From Prevotellaceae bacterium (GTDB taxonomy: Bacteria; Bacteroidota; Bacteroidia; Bacteroidales; UBA932): a stretch of DNA of 10,622 bases. Every line of letters begins with the position of its first letter. Within the stretch, counting starts at the first letter, position 1. The stretch spans positions 1 to 10,622 of the forward strand of contig JAIROF010000067.1 of the NCBI GenBank assembly GCA_031257655.1, written 5' to 3'. Below the pieces are notes generated by a model, which had not been told where the DNA came from, did no database searches, and worked only from the letters and a program-made list of their open reading frames with translations. The position numbers and the translations under genes were made by a program. Below, piece after piece: positions 1 to 7,382 of the stretch.

Positions 1-205
1 CTACGCTCGGTTACACCTAATTTTCCTAACAAAACAACCTCAGTAGCCGAGAGAATAACAACCAACAATAACCTAATTACCTCATTATTAATGAAAATTG
101 GAGACGAGCAAATGGAAAATGAGGTAATGAAGCTGGATGGAGATTAGTTAACTAATTGCTACTGAGGTTGTTTTGTTGGATAAATGAGGTTAGAACCGAG
201 CGTAG
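1..205. repeat. Long imperfect inverted repeat (MITE-like or cruciform-forming element)
   Basis: The arms 1-47 and 158-205 are inverted copies of each other. The inner 20 bp (28-47 against 158-177) match perfectly and the outer 11 bp (1-11 against 195-205) match perfectly, with a diverged stretch and one gap between. A second, nested inverted repeat is perfect over 11 bp (76-86 against 118-128), and 143-156 is a perfect 14-bp palindrome. The interior has no open frame of note. The right arm ends inside the first 48-bp repeat unit (196-243), and the left arm begins with the inverted first 10 bases of that unit, so the repeat pattern probably continues to the left of the window. Whether this is a mobile miniature element or a recombined pair of repeats is inference. 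Confidence 0.7.
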
Positions 206-291
206 CGAGCTCACGAACACCAAAAATAAATACGAGTGAGTAACCGAGCGCAGCGAGCTCACGAACACCAAAAATAAGCACGAGTGAGTAA
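196..291. repeat. Two tandem 48-bp repeat units
   Basis: The units 196-243 and 244-291 lie head to tail and agree at 45 of 48 positions. Each starts CCGAGCG and ends GAGTGAGTAA, and carries GCGAGCTCACGAACACC in the middle. A third copy sits at 10208-10255. Read on the minus strand, the unit encodes LLTRA(Y)FWCS followed by a stop, so it can provide a shared tail to any reverse-strand frame running into it. The sequence TAAATGAGGTT stands just before the first unit (181-191) and overlaps the end of the second (289-299). There is no unique spacer between the units, so this is not a CRISPR. Confidence 0.85.
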
Positions 292-1001
292 ATGAGGTTC
301 TTTGGGCGCAAGCAAAATCTGCGAAAATTTGGCTGATTCTTTTTTTGGGATGATGTCCTTCATTCTATTAATACAAAAACATATTTTGTTGATTGTTAAG
401 CGTTTGCAACATTTTGGTAAAATTGATACCTGTTTGATCATTTGCCAATTAAAGTTCATATCAATAGATCATGGACACTACCCTCTGTTTTATACTCCGC
501 ACGGCCGAAAGCGGCGATTTGTTTTTTAGCGCGCAGCATGCACCGACTTCCCTGGCGCCAAACCTTGATGGGCGTTAAATAGTAAAGCTGGGAGGGGCGG
601 AAACTTCCGTTTAACATAAATTTTACTAAATGTTGGGGTGAGAATTTGGATTGTTCCGTATCCTTTCCCATATTTGCCAAATAAAATTTTTCACTAAGTT
701 GTTTTCCCGTTATTTTTTTTTTTGTGGTGAAGTGAGCACTTTTTTGTCCATAGAGGTCAGCGCCATTGCGCCCGAAATTATGCGTAAAAGCACGGCCAGC
801 GCACGCATGCGTAATAGCGGGTTGGCAAGCCGGGCATTTTTTTTTGGTCGTGCCGCAGCCTGGATTTTTTGTTGTGCAGTAAATAGTCGGCTCTTTTGCC
901 CCCACAACTTTGTATTTTTTTTAGTAAGAAGCGGAGGATTTTGGCTGCTTACTATTTTTTCCTAATTCCTCTTTTTTATTCACTTAAACAAATTTTTATT
1001 T
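292..1001. other. AT-rich spacer upstream of the susC-like gene, no convincing gene
   Basis: No reading frame here looks like a protein I know. The longer frames are rich in low-complexity Lys/Thr/Phe created by T tracts (11 Ts at 713-723, 9 at 837-845, 8 at 915-922). The minus-strand frame 259-459 borrows its last ten codons from the 48-bp repeat. The stretch includes a possible promoter (645-676), a 10-bp palindrome ACGCATGCGT (803-812), and 608-657, which resembles 6255-6303 downstream of the susD-like gene. Base composition switches sharply to GC-rich shortly after 1020. It most likely holds regulatory leader plus decayed sequence. Confidence 0.55.
645..676 (+). promoter_or_regulatory. 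Possible Bacteroidota promoter upstream of the susC-like gene
   Basis: TTTG at 645-648, a 20-base spacer, then CATATTTG at 669-676. The Bacteroides primary sigma consensus is TTTG, 19-21 bases, TAnnTTTG, so only the first base of the -7 box departs. It would give an untranslated leader of about 320 bases, which is long. In AT-rich DNA such matches also arise by chance. Confidence 0.28.
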
Positions 1002-4000
1002 ATGGAGAGAAGAAAGTTTTTCGATCAAAATTGGGCAGGGCAGGCAGCGTCTGCGCCTGCCTGTGCGGCTGGCGGGGAGCTGCGGCGCATGAGGCGCCTG
1101 CTGCTGTCGCTGCTGCTGCTGTGCGCTGCGCTACCCTTATCGCTGCGAGCGCAGCATACCAACGTCTCCGGCACGGTGCGCGATGGTAGCAACGAGCCTG
1201 TGGCGGGGGTGAGCGTGGTGGTCAAAGGCACTACGGTAGGCGCTACCACCGACGCCGGCGGCAGCTACACCATCAGCGCGCCGGCAGAGGCCACGCTAGT
1301 GTTCTCCTTTCTGGGCTTAACCACCCGGGAGGAGGCGGTGGCCGGACGCGGGCGCATTGACGTTACGATGAGCGAAAGCGACCGCTCCCTCGACGAGGTG
1401 GTGGTGACAGCCCTCGGCATCCGAAAGGCCTCAAAAGCGCTGGGGTACTCGGTGGCAACCGTCAACGCCGACGAGCTGGTGAAGACCGGAACGCCGAATT
1501 TTGCCACCGCCCTCTACGGCAAAACGCCCGGAGTGCGCATCCAGGCAGCTCCCGGCGGCGCAACTTCGGCCGTGTCGATCAACGTGCGCGGGCTGAGCTC
1601 CATCACGGGCAACAACCAGCCGCTGGTGATTATCGACGGCGTGCCCATCCGCAACGGAAACGCCAACGAAAAGGGATACTGGGACGAGCAGCGCATCAGC
1701 TCCAACGGCCTGGTGGACGTCAACCCCGAAGACATCGCCACCCTCTCCATCCTGAAAGGCGCCTCGGCCTCGGCGCTGTACGGCTCGGAAGCGGCAAACG
1801 GCGTGGTCATGATTACCACCAAAAGCGGCAAACGCAGCTCCGGCCTGGGCGTAGACGTAAACATCTCCCTCGCGGCCGACCAGGTGGCCTACATGCCCGA
1901 AATGCAAACCATCTTCGGGCCGGGCGCTCTTGTCACCAACCGCAACGACAGCTACCAAAAAGCAACGGGCGGTTTCTACGAGCGAACGCTCAACGGAAAA
2001 ACCTACAAGAGCATCCGCAACACTACGCAGCAGTTTGGCCCAAAATACGACGGCAGCAGCGTGCTTTACTGGGACGGAAAGGAGCGCCCCTACAGCGCCA
2101 TATCGTCAAACCCCTGGAAAGATATTTTCCGCATGGGCTTTAACCAGACTTACAACGTAGCCATTACGCAGGGAGCGGAAAAGAGCAGCACCCGCTTCTC
2201 CTACACGCTGGTAAACAACACGCCCACGCAGCACAACAGCGACTACTCAAAGCACAACTTCAACCTCACGGGCGGCGTGAGCCTGAGCGAAAAGCTTCAG
2301 GTGGACTACACGGCCAGCTACGTTCGGCAGGCTATCAAGAATCGCCCGTACCGCATCAGCCGCATAACAAACAACTTTGGTGGCATGTTCGGATCGTTTG
2401 AAGACGTAAAGCAGCTGCGCGCAATGACCGTCACCTCGCTCGGCTACCGGAACGTGGCCGGCAACACCCCGTCGCTAACCCCCGCCGAGGCCTTCTTCTT
2501 TGCGCCGGCCTCCTTCGGGGGCTTGCTCGAGGAGTACTACTGGAACATCCTGGGGCGCGAACAGCTCGAAAACAGCAACCGCCTGATAGCAAGCGCAACG
2601 CCGAGCTTCACGATCATTCCCGGCCTCACCCTGCGCGGCCGCATCGCTACCGACCTGACCGGCGAAAAAGTAGAGCTGCAGGAAAAGACGGAGCGACCGC
2701 TCGCGCTTGGCGACCCAACAGGCTACTACGGCCTGACCAACAAGCGCTACGAAATATACTACGGCGACGCTATGCTCACCTACGACAGGAGCATCACCGA
2801 AACGCTCGACCTGACCGCCAACGTGGGCTACCAGGGGCGGGTAGAGCAGCTCTACAGCGCTGCGGTGGAAACAAACGGCGGCCTTACGGTAGAAAACTGG
2901 TTTCACATCAGCGCCAGCAAAAACCAGCCCAACGCCAAGATGACGAAAACGGAAATCCTGAAAACGGCGCTCTTTGGCACCCTCTCGATGGCCTACAACC
3001 ATTTTGCCTACATAGAAGGCACCATGCGACAGGAAACAACGTCGACCCTCTCCCCAAACAACAACAAGTTTTTCTACCCTTCGGTAAACGCAAGCTTCAT
3101 CTTCTCCGAAGCGCTGAAAGACCTCCGACCCTCGTGGTTCAGCTACGGCAAGGCGCGCGCCTCCTACGGCATCGTGGGGAACGCCCCCGAGGTGTACCGC
3201 GCCAACATGGCCTACGAGCAAAAGGCAACCATCAACAACGGGTCGTGGATCTACAACCGATCGCCCAAGGACCTGGGCTACGAAAACATCCGCCCCGAAA
3301 AGAAGTATGAGTGGGAGTTTGGCATCGAGGGTACCTTCCTGAGCAGCCGCCTGGGCTTTGAGGCCTCGTACTACACCAACAGGGTGGTCGACCAAATCCT
3401 GCAAACCACCATGCCCCAGTCGTCCGGAGCAACATCCATCCTCCTGAACGTAGGCGAGCTGGCCAACCAGGGGCTGGAGCTGTCGCTATACGGAAAGCCG
3501 ATTCTCAGCAATGACTTCCGCTGGGAGCTCAACGGCAACATCGGCTTCAACAAAAATAGGGTGACAAAGCTCATGGACGGCATAGACGAGCTGCAACATG
3601 TGAACATTGACGGCGGCGCGGCGGTCATCGTATCGAAAGTCGGAGAGCCGATGGGCGACATCTACACCTACGCCCCCAAAGAAGACGCCAACGGCAACAA
3701 AATAGTAAACAGCAACGGCCTCTACCTGATCGATTTCACCAGGCGTAAGAAGGCGGGAAACGCCATGCCCCTTGCCACGGGAGGCTTCGGCACATCGGTC
3801 GGCTACAAAAGCTGGACGCTGGACGCCATGATCGACTTCCGCATTGGCGGCGACATTGTCCATATCCCCTACCAGTACATGATGGGGCGCGGCAACCTCG
3901 TGGAATCCCTCCCCTACCGCGACGCTGAGCACGGCGGCATCACCTACTACTTTGAGGGCGACGACTTCAACGGCAAAAGAGTGCCCACCGCCAGCAGCGC

Positions 4001-4409
4001 CGGGCCTAACGGCGAACGGGTGTACGATAACGGAATGATACTCGCAGGCGTAGACGTAAACGGAAATCCGAACAGCACCATCGTGCCCGCCGACCTCTAC
4101 TACAACAGCACCTACAACTGGGGAGCCTCCGATGAAACGGAGTATGCGCACTCCATTTTCGACAACTCCTACCTCAAGCTGCGCGAGCTGAGCCTCAGCT
4201 ACAGCCTGCCGCAACGCATAACCGGAAAATTTGCCTGCAAAAACCTTACCCTGTCGGTATTCGGACGAAACCTGCTCTTCTTATACAAAAATCTTCCGGC
4301 ATTCGACGCAGAGGCTACCGACGGAACAAGCTGGATGTCGCAAGCGCAGATAGGCGGCTCAACGGCTACCACCCGAACGTTCGGATTTTCGATACGCGCC
4401 AACTTCTAA
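1002..4409 (+). CDS. SusC/RagA-family TonB-dependent outer-membrane transporter
   Basis: This is the outer-membrane channel of a SusCD pair, importing a ligand captured by the partner lipoprotein with energy from TonB-ExbBD. Counting from 1002: a hydrophobic signal core at about residues 33-48 ending in LRAQ; a carboxypeptidase-regulatory-like domain at about 55-123 (SGTVRDG, VKGTTVGATTDAGG); a TonB-box-like DEVVVTALG at 131-139; a plug domain to about 276 (LVIIDGVPI, LKGASASALYGSEAANGVV); then the long beta-barrel, ending in a C-terminal Phe (SIRANF). The length of 1135 residues is normal. The start is uncertain. ATG 1002 follows an A/T-rich leader like that of the next gene, but gives a 29-residue n-region before the signal core. 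ATG 1089 gives a conventional signal peptide. A 7-bp-stem hairpin (1041-1063) lies between them. The downstream susD-like gene follows after 27 bases, so one operon is likely. The family is certain; the substrate is unknown. Confidence 0.95.
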   Translation: MERRKFFDQNWAGQAASAPACAAGGELRRMRRLLLSLLLLCAALPLSLRAQHTNVSGTVRDGSNEPVAGVSVVVKGTTVGATTDAGGSYTISAPAEATLVFSFLGLTTREEAVAGRGRIDVTMSESDRSLDEVVVTALGIRKASKALGYSVATVNADELVKTGTPNFATALYGKTPGVRIQAAPGGATSAVSINVRGLSSITGNNQPLVIIDGVPIRNGNANEKGYWDEQRISSNGLVDVNPEDIATLSILKGASASALYGSEAANGVVMITTKSGKRSSGLGVDVNISLAADQVAYMPEMQTIFGPGALVTNRNDSYQKATGGFYERTLNGKTYKSIRNTTQQFGPKYDGSSVLYWDGKERPYSAISSNPWKDIFRMGFNQTYNVAITQGAEKSSTRFSYTLVNNTPTQHNSDYSKHNFNLTGGVSLSEKLQVDYTASYVRQAIKNRPYRISRITNNFGGMFGSFEDVKQLRAMTVTSLGYRNVAGNTPSLTPAEAFFFAPASFGGLLEEYYWNILGREQLENSNRLIASATPSFTIIPGLTLRGRIATDLTGEKVELQEKTERPLALGDPTGYYGLTNKRYEIYYGDAMLTYDRSITETLDLTANVGYQGRVEQLYSAAVETNGGLTVENWFHISASKNQPNAKMTKTEILKTALFGTLSMAYNHFAYIEGTMRQETTSTLSPNNNKFFYPSVNASFIFSEALKDLRPSWFSYGKARASYGIVGNAPEVYRANMAYEQKATINNGSWIYNRSPKDLGYENIRPEKKYEWEFGIEGTFLSSRLGFEASYYTNRVVDQILQTTMPQSSGATSILLNVGELANQGLELSLYGKPILSNDFRWELNGNIGFNKNRVTKLMDGIDELQHVNIDGGAAVIVSKVGEPMGDIYTYAPKEDANGNKIVNSNGLYLIDFTRRKKAGNAMPLATGGFGTSVGYKSWTLDAMIDFRIGGDIVHIPYQYMMGRGNLVESLPYRDAEHGGITYYFEGDDFNGKRVPTASSAGPNGERVYDNGMILAGVDVNGNPNSTIVPADLYYNSTYNWGASDETEYAHSIFDNSYLKLRELSLSYSLPQRITGKFACKNLTLSVFGRNLLFLYKNLPAFDAEATDGTSWMSQAQIGGSTATTRTFGFSIRANF

Positions 4410-4436
4410 CTTTAATCATTAAAAGAAAAAAAAATT

Positions 4437-6026
4437 ATGAAACAGCTATTTTCAGCGCTGACAGCCGGCGCCATCGTCCTGATGCTCGGCGCCTGCAGCA
4501 AATCCGACTATGCGGACAAGTACGCCGACCCCTCCAAGATCTCGGCCGCCTCGTGCGACAAGCTGATGACGGGCGTATTCTTCACAGGAAAAACCTACAC
4601 CACGCCGGAGTACTGGCGGACGTTCACCTTCGACTTTTACCTCCTGGGGCGCTGCGCCCAAACCGTAGGCTTCGTCAACTCAACGGGGCGCTACGCCGGC
4701 GGCGGCGAAGGGTACATCAACGACCGCTGGAACCACTTCTACTACACCCTGGCGCAATACCGCCTCCTGGAGCATACCTACAACAACCTGCCGGACACCG
4801 AAAAACCCGAATACGAAATCTTCCGCGTGCTGGCGCAAATCTTCATCTACGAGCAGCTGGACGAAATCTTAGCCCTCTTTGGGGATGTGCCGTTCTCCAA
4901 AGCCGGATACCTGAACATTAGCGGAGATGTGAAAACCGCCTACCCCAGCTACGATAAGGACGAAGCCCTCTACGAAATGATGCTCAACGACCTGGCCGCC
5001 ATCAATACGATGCTGGACGGATACCAGCTCCCAGTGAGGGCAAAAAAATTGCCGGAGCAGGACTACATCAACAAGGGCGACCTGACGAAATGGCGGAAGT
5101 ATGCCAACTCGCTGCGCCTGCGCATGGCCATGCGGTTGGCCGACAACGGCGCCCTGACGGCTAAGGCGCAAGCTATCCTCAAGGAGATGCTTGACGACCC
5201 CGCAAAGTACCCGGTGGTGGACAGCAACGACGAAAACATCCTGATAGAGGCGGATAACTCGACGGATGACTTCAAGGTGATAGGGTCTTCAAACGTGGGC
5301 ATACAGGGTATCGAATCGTGGAGCGGGCTGATGAACCGCGCCTCCAAAGCCATGATCGACGCGCTGCAGAACGACGACCCCCGCCTGGAAGTTATCTACG
5401 ACCCGAACTCCGACGGCAGCTACGTGGGCATCGATACGCACGACGGCGAAACCACGCAGACAAACAGCTTAGAGCGCCCAGCCAAGGAGGGCGGGATTTT
5501 CTACTCGGCCATCGACACGTCCACGTTCAGCCGCAACCCCAGATTTCCGGGCCTGCTGCTCTCGGCCGCCGAAGTGGCCTTCATCAAAGCCGAAGCCTTC
5601 CAAAAGGGATACGCGCAGGGCAGCGCCAAAGACGCCTTCGTTGACGCCGTGAAGCGCTCGGTGGACTACTACTACCGCCTGAACGCCACGGGCACCTACC
5701 GTAAGCCGATACAAGCCCCCTCGGAGGCCGATATTACCGCCTTTGCCGAGCAGAGGTGGGATGCCTACCCCACAAAAGAGCAGGCCATAGGAACACAAAA
5801 GTGGCTACATTTTAGCCTCATCGACATCATAGAGGCTTGGAATGAGGTGCGCCGTACCGGCATCCCGGAGCTTTACTTCCAGCCGGACGACGGATCGCCG
5901 GCCTACCCGAACGTCTTCCAGCGGCTCAGGTACCCCTTAGACGAGCGCACCAACAACCCCGAACACTACGCCAAAGAGCTGGCCAAAGACTCGTACTACC
6001 GCAAGCTGTTCTGGGCAAAGCCATAG
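4437..6026 (+). CDS. SusD/RagB-like surface lipoprotein, partner of the SusC-like transporter
   Basis: This is the substrate-binding lid lipoprotein that sits on the SusC channel at the cell surface. Residues 1-20 form a lipoprotein signal peptide ending in the lipobox LGAC, with lipidated Cys20, followed by SKSDYADK. Family landmarks are LFGDVPFSKA (147-156, the LFGDVP motif), WRKYANSLRLRMAMRL (219-234, helical), DPRLEVIYDP (314-323) and LLSAAEVAFIKAEAFQKG (about 373-390, matching the conserved AEV.FI.AEA helix near the C-terminus). It looks closest to the SusD-like subfamily that starts with Asp-Pro-rich sequence after the lipid anchor. At 529 residues it is full length. The start is fixed by the signal peptide and the A-rich leader. 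It lies 27 bases after the susC-like stop, in the same operon. The stop codon is immediately followed by a GAGAACCTCT motif (6027-6036). No catalytic function is expected, and the ligand cannot be inferred. Confidence 0.93.
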   Translation: MKQLFSALTAGAIVLMLGACSKSDYADKYADPSKISAASCDKLMTGVFFTGKTYTTPEYWRTFTFDFYLLGRCAQTVGFVNSTGRYAGGGEGYINDRWNHFYYTLAQYRLLEHTYNNLPDTEKPEYEIFRVLAQIFIYEQLDEILALFGDVPFSKAGYLNISGDVKTAYPSYDKDEALYEMMLNDLAAINTMLDGYQLPVRAKKLPEQDYINKGDLTKWRKYANSLRLRMAMRLADNGALTAKAQAILKEMLDDPAKYPVVDSNDENILIEADNSTDDFKVIGSSNVGIQGIESWSGLMNRASKAMIDALQNDDPRLEVIYDPNSDGSYVGIDTHDGETTQTNSLERPAKEGGIFYSAIDTSTFSRNPRFPGLLLSAAEVAFIKAEAFQKGYAQGSAKDAFVDAVKRSVDYYYRLNATGTYRKPIQAPSEADITAFAEQRWDAYPTKEQAIGTQKWLHFSLIDIIEAWNEVRRTGIPELYFQPDDGSPAYPNVFQRLRYPLDERTNNPEHYAKELAKDSYYRKLFWAKP

Positions 6027-6320
6027 GAGAACCTCTAAAGACGGCTCCCCGCCGCATTGGAGTAGCAAAGCATCGGCATCGTAGACCTTGCCCCGTGCTC
6101 CTCCGGTGCAGCCTCCGGTGCATCTCTGTGCAATGCTGACACAGAGGTGCAACGGAGGCTTCACGGAGGGCTTACGCCGAAATCGGAACGCCGAAGCGTA
6201 CTCTCAACCGGCGCTACACCGCTAAAAAACATTAAACAGCATGAAAAACAGAGGGCGTTAACGCAAATACTACTAAAATCCTGGCCGAAAATTTGGATCC
6301 TTCAATTTCCTTTTTCATCT
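6027..6320. other. Spacer after the susD-like gene with a repeat motif and hairpin
   Basis: The spacer opens with GAGAACCTCTAAAG directly after the stop codon, a variant of the motif that ends the element at 6321-6453. It then carries a GC-rich imperfect palindrome (6095-6175) and, at 6255-6303, a segment about two-thirds identical to 608-657 upstream of the susC-like gene. A frame from 6147 to 6332 exists but shows no recognisable protein features. Confidence 0.5.
6095..6175. repeat. Strong imperfect hairpin downstream of the susD-like gene
   Basis: The arms 6111-6130 and 6140-6159 pair at 18 of 20 positions around a 9-base loop (6131-6139). The pairing continues more weakly outwards to about 6095 and 6175. 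The left side includes a short direct repeat CCTCCGGTGCA (6100-6110 and 6112-6122). There is no T tract after the stem, so a classical rho-independent terminator is not supported. Transcript-end protection, or a remnant of a repeat element, are alternatives. Confidence 0.6.
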
Positions 6321-6453
6321 GGAAACCTCTAAAAACTCAAAAAACAAGGCTTGCGGCTGAGGTAAAATAAAATAAAGAAAAGTAAATGAGCGCAGTAAAT
6401 GGGCACTTCGCCGATGGCGCATAGCGCAGAGCTTTGGGTTTGTAGAGGTTCCC
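6321..6453. mobile_element. Small MITE-like element with 18-bp terminal inverted repeats
   Basis: The left end GGAAACCTCTAAAAACTC (6321-6338) and the inverted right end GGGAACCTCTACAAACCC (6436-6453, reverse complement) agree at 15 of 18 positions, bounding 133 bp with no gene inside. A related end, GGGAGCTTCTAAAAACCC, lies at 10026-10043, and shorter forms lie at 6027-6036 and 10261-10270. The toxin stop codon overlaps the outermost base of the right end. I see no clear target-site duplication. A non-autonomous element is a reasonable reading, but the parent transposase is not in the window. Confidence 0.5.
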
Positions 6454-6725
6454 TATAGGCTATGTGTCGTATATGCTTGTCCGCGTAAAACCACTCTGCG
6501 CAGGTACACGATATTATCCTTGTACAGCAAAAGTATCCGGTAGTCCCCACGCCGGATGCGGTAGGCATGCTTCACACCGCTCAACGGCTTGCAGCCAACA
6601 ATGTCCGCAAGCCTGCTGGCTGCGTTAATGTTGACAATCAATGTCTTAAGTATCTCGGAAGCGGTTTTTGATGCTGAAACTTTTTCAGCATCCTTAAAAA
6701 AGCTTTTATGGTATATGATTTTCAT
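6453..6725 (-). CDS. RelE/ParE-family toxin of a type II toxin-antitoxin module
   Basis: A 90-residue basic protein. Relatives are either ribosome-dependent mRNA interferases (RelE branch) or gyrase poisons (ParE branch); the sequence alone does not decide which. The family core is clear: KPLSGVKHAYRIRRGDYRIL (46-65) is the typical central strand pair with an Arg-rich RIRRGDYRI motif, followed by YKDNIVYLRRVVLRGQAY (68-85), the last strand and basic tail. The ATG start lies 2 bases beyond the antitoxin stop, so the two are translationally linked, antitoxin first. The stop codon sits at the exact edge of the MITE-like element (6321-6453). The last few residues (TTHSL) may therefore have been altered by that junction, although the length is normal for the family. 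Confidence 0.85.
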   Translation of the reverse strand: MKIIYHKSFFKDAEKVSASKTASEILKTLIVNINAASRLADIVGCKPLSGVKHAYRIRRGDYRILLLYKDNIVYLRRVVLRGQAYTTHSL

Positions 6726-6727
6726 AC

Positions 6728-6979
6728 CTACACCCAGCCCAGCTGCTCCAATTTTGCCTGTGCTTCTTCATCCGACAGGTAATCGTCCGGCTCGTTGAAG
6801 AACGGAGCAAGCCATTTGTCTTCCTCGTCGTTGGCTTGCTGCACCAAGATTTGCTCAATATACTTGGTGAGGTTCATATCCAGTGCTGCTGCTTGTATTG
6901 TTAGCATCGTTTTCACACCTGCCGGAATGTTGATTAGCTTTTTGGTAATCTTGCTTTCAGATAATGCTTTAGTATTCAT
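6728..6979 (-). CDS. Ribbon-helix-helix-type antitoxin of the toxin-antitoxin module
   Basis: An 83-residue protein. The N-terminal half has the pattern of a ribbon-helix-helix DNA-binding domain: a strand ITKKLINIPA (11-20), helix GVKTMLTIQAAALDM (21-35) and helix NLTKYIEQILVQQ (36-48). The C-terminal tail is acidic (DEEDKW, EPDDYLSDEEAQ), as expected for the toxin-wrapping segment. Its role would be to neutralise the downstream RelE/ParE toxin by direct binding and to repress the shared promoter at 7004-7034. I chose ATG 6979; a TTG at 6991 could extend the frame by four codons but is less likely. The gap to the toxin gene is 2 bases. The fold assignment rests on pattern, not on a close named homologue. 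Confidence 0.8.
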   Translation of the reverse strand: MNTKALSESKITKKLINIPAGVKTMLTIQAAALDMNLTKYIEQILVQQANDEEDKWLAPFFNEPDDYLSDEEAQAKLEQLGWV

Positions 6980-7003
6980 GGTAGTTAGCAATTAAGATTT
7001 AGA

Positions 7004-7034
7004 CAAAATTAGATAAAAATCCCGGATTTCCAAG
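7004..7034 (-). promoter_or_regulatory. Bacteroidota promoter for the toxin-antitoxin operon
   Basis: On the minus strand, CTTG (7031-7034), a 19-base spacer, then TAATTTTG (7004-7011). The -7 box matches TAnnTTTG perfectly and the -33 box matches TTTG at three of four bases. Transcription would start near 6998, about 20 bases before the antitoxin ATG. The antitoxin operator would be expected to overlap this site. Confidence 0.6.
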
Positions 7035-7056
7035 CGCACGGGATGAAAAAGTTTTT

Positions 7057-7247
7057 TTACAGAGGAAAAGGGATGCTTACATGGACATATATGCGCGGAC
7101 GACGCTCATTAAGGATGTCATTCAGTAGGTGTATGGCATTCCCATTTGCGCGGCAATTTCGCGCTGCGAAATGCCCCTGTACGCTATTTCTTCTTTCAGC
7201 AGCTCGCCCGGATGTACGGGGCCGTACCCAAAACCAAGATTTTCCAT
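7057..7247 (-). pseudogene. higA: Frameshifted and truncated HigA-type (Xre-family) antitoxin remnant
   Basis: From ATG 7247 the minus strand reads MENLGFGYGPVHPGELLKEE, then AYRGISQREIAAQMGMPYT, and hits a stop at 7122-7124. In the neighbouring frame the sequence resumes as LLNDILNERRP (to 7096), so restoring one base near 7126 joins the two halves. The combined HPGELLKEE, GISQREIAAQMG and LNDILNERRP are the hallmarks of the HigA plasmid-maintenance antidote family, with a helix-turn-helix of Xre type. After ERRP the similarity stops. The remaining third of a normal HigA of about 100 residues is replaced by an unrelated tail ending at 7057. I see no HigB toxin upstream (7250-7382), so the partner is gone or unrecognisable. 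The gene is most likely dead. Confidence 0.75.
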
Positions 7248-7382
7248 AATCTATCTGTAATGATTCGATAATTCCAAAATATTGCACACCGTTACAGCGG
7301 CATAAACATTTATTTGTTAACATATACTCACCTGCTCTTAATCGTAGCAGCGATTTTGGTCTCGCCCGGCGGCAGGTTGGCT

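Noticed and set aside
196..291. Tandem 48-bp repeats as a CRISPR array
   Set aside because: The units are directly adjacent with no unique spacers, and no cas gene is visible.
868..898. TTTG and CTCTTTTG as a susC promoter
   Set aside because: Spacing is acceptable (19 bases), but both essential TA bases of the -7 box are missing. The 645-676 candidate is better.
456..905. 149-residue minus-strand reading frame
   Set aside because: Low-complexity Lys/Thr stretches come from T tracts, no family motif is present, and a parallel frame covers the same DNA. Not supported as a gene.
6147..6332. 61-residue plus-strand frame after susD
   Set aside because: It starts inside the hairpin and ends inside the small element, with no recognisable protein features.
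6980..6991. TTG at 6991 as the antitoxin start
   Set aside because: An in-frame ATG at 6979 begins a sensible N-terminus and sits a normal distance from the promoter.
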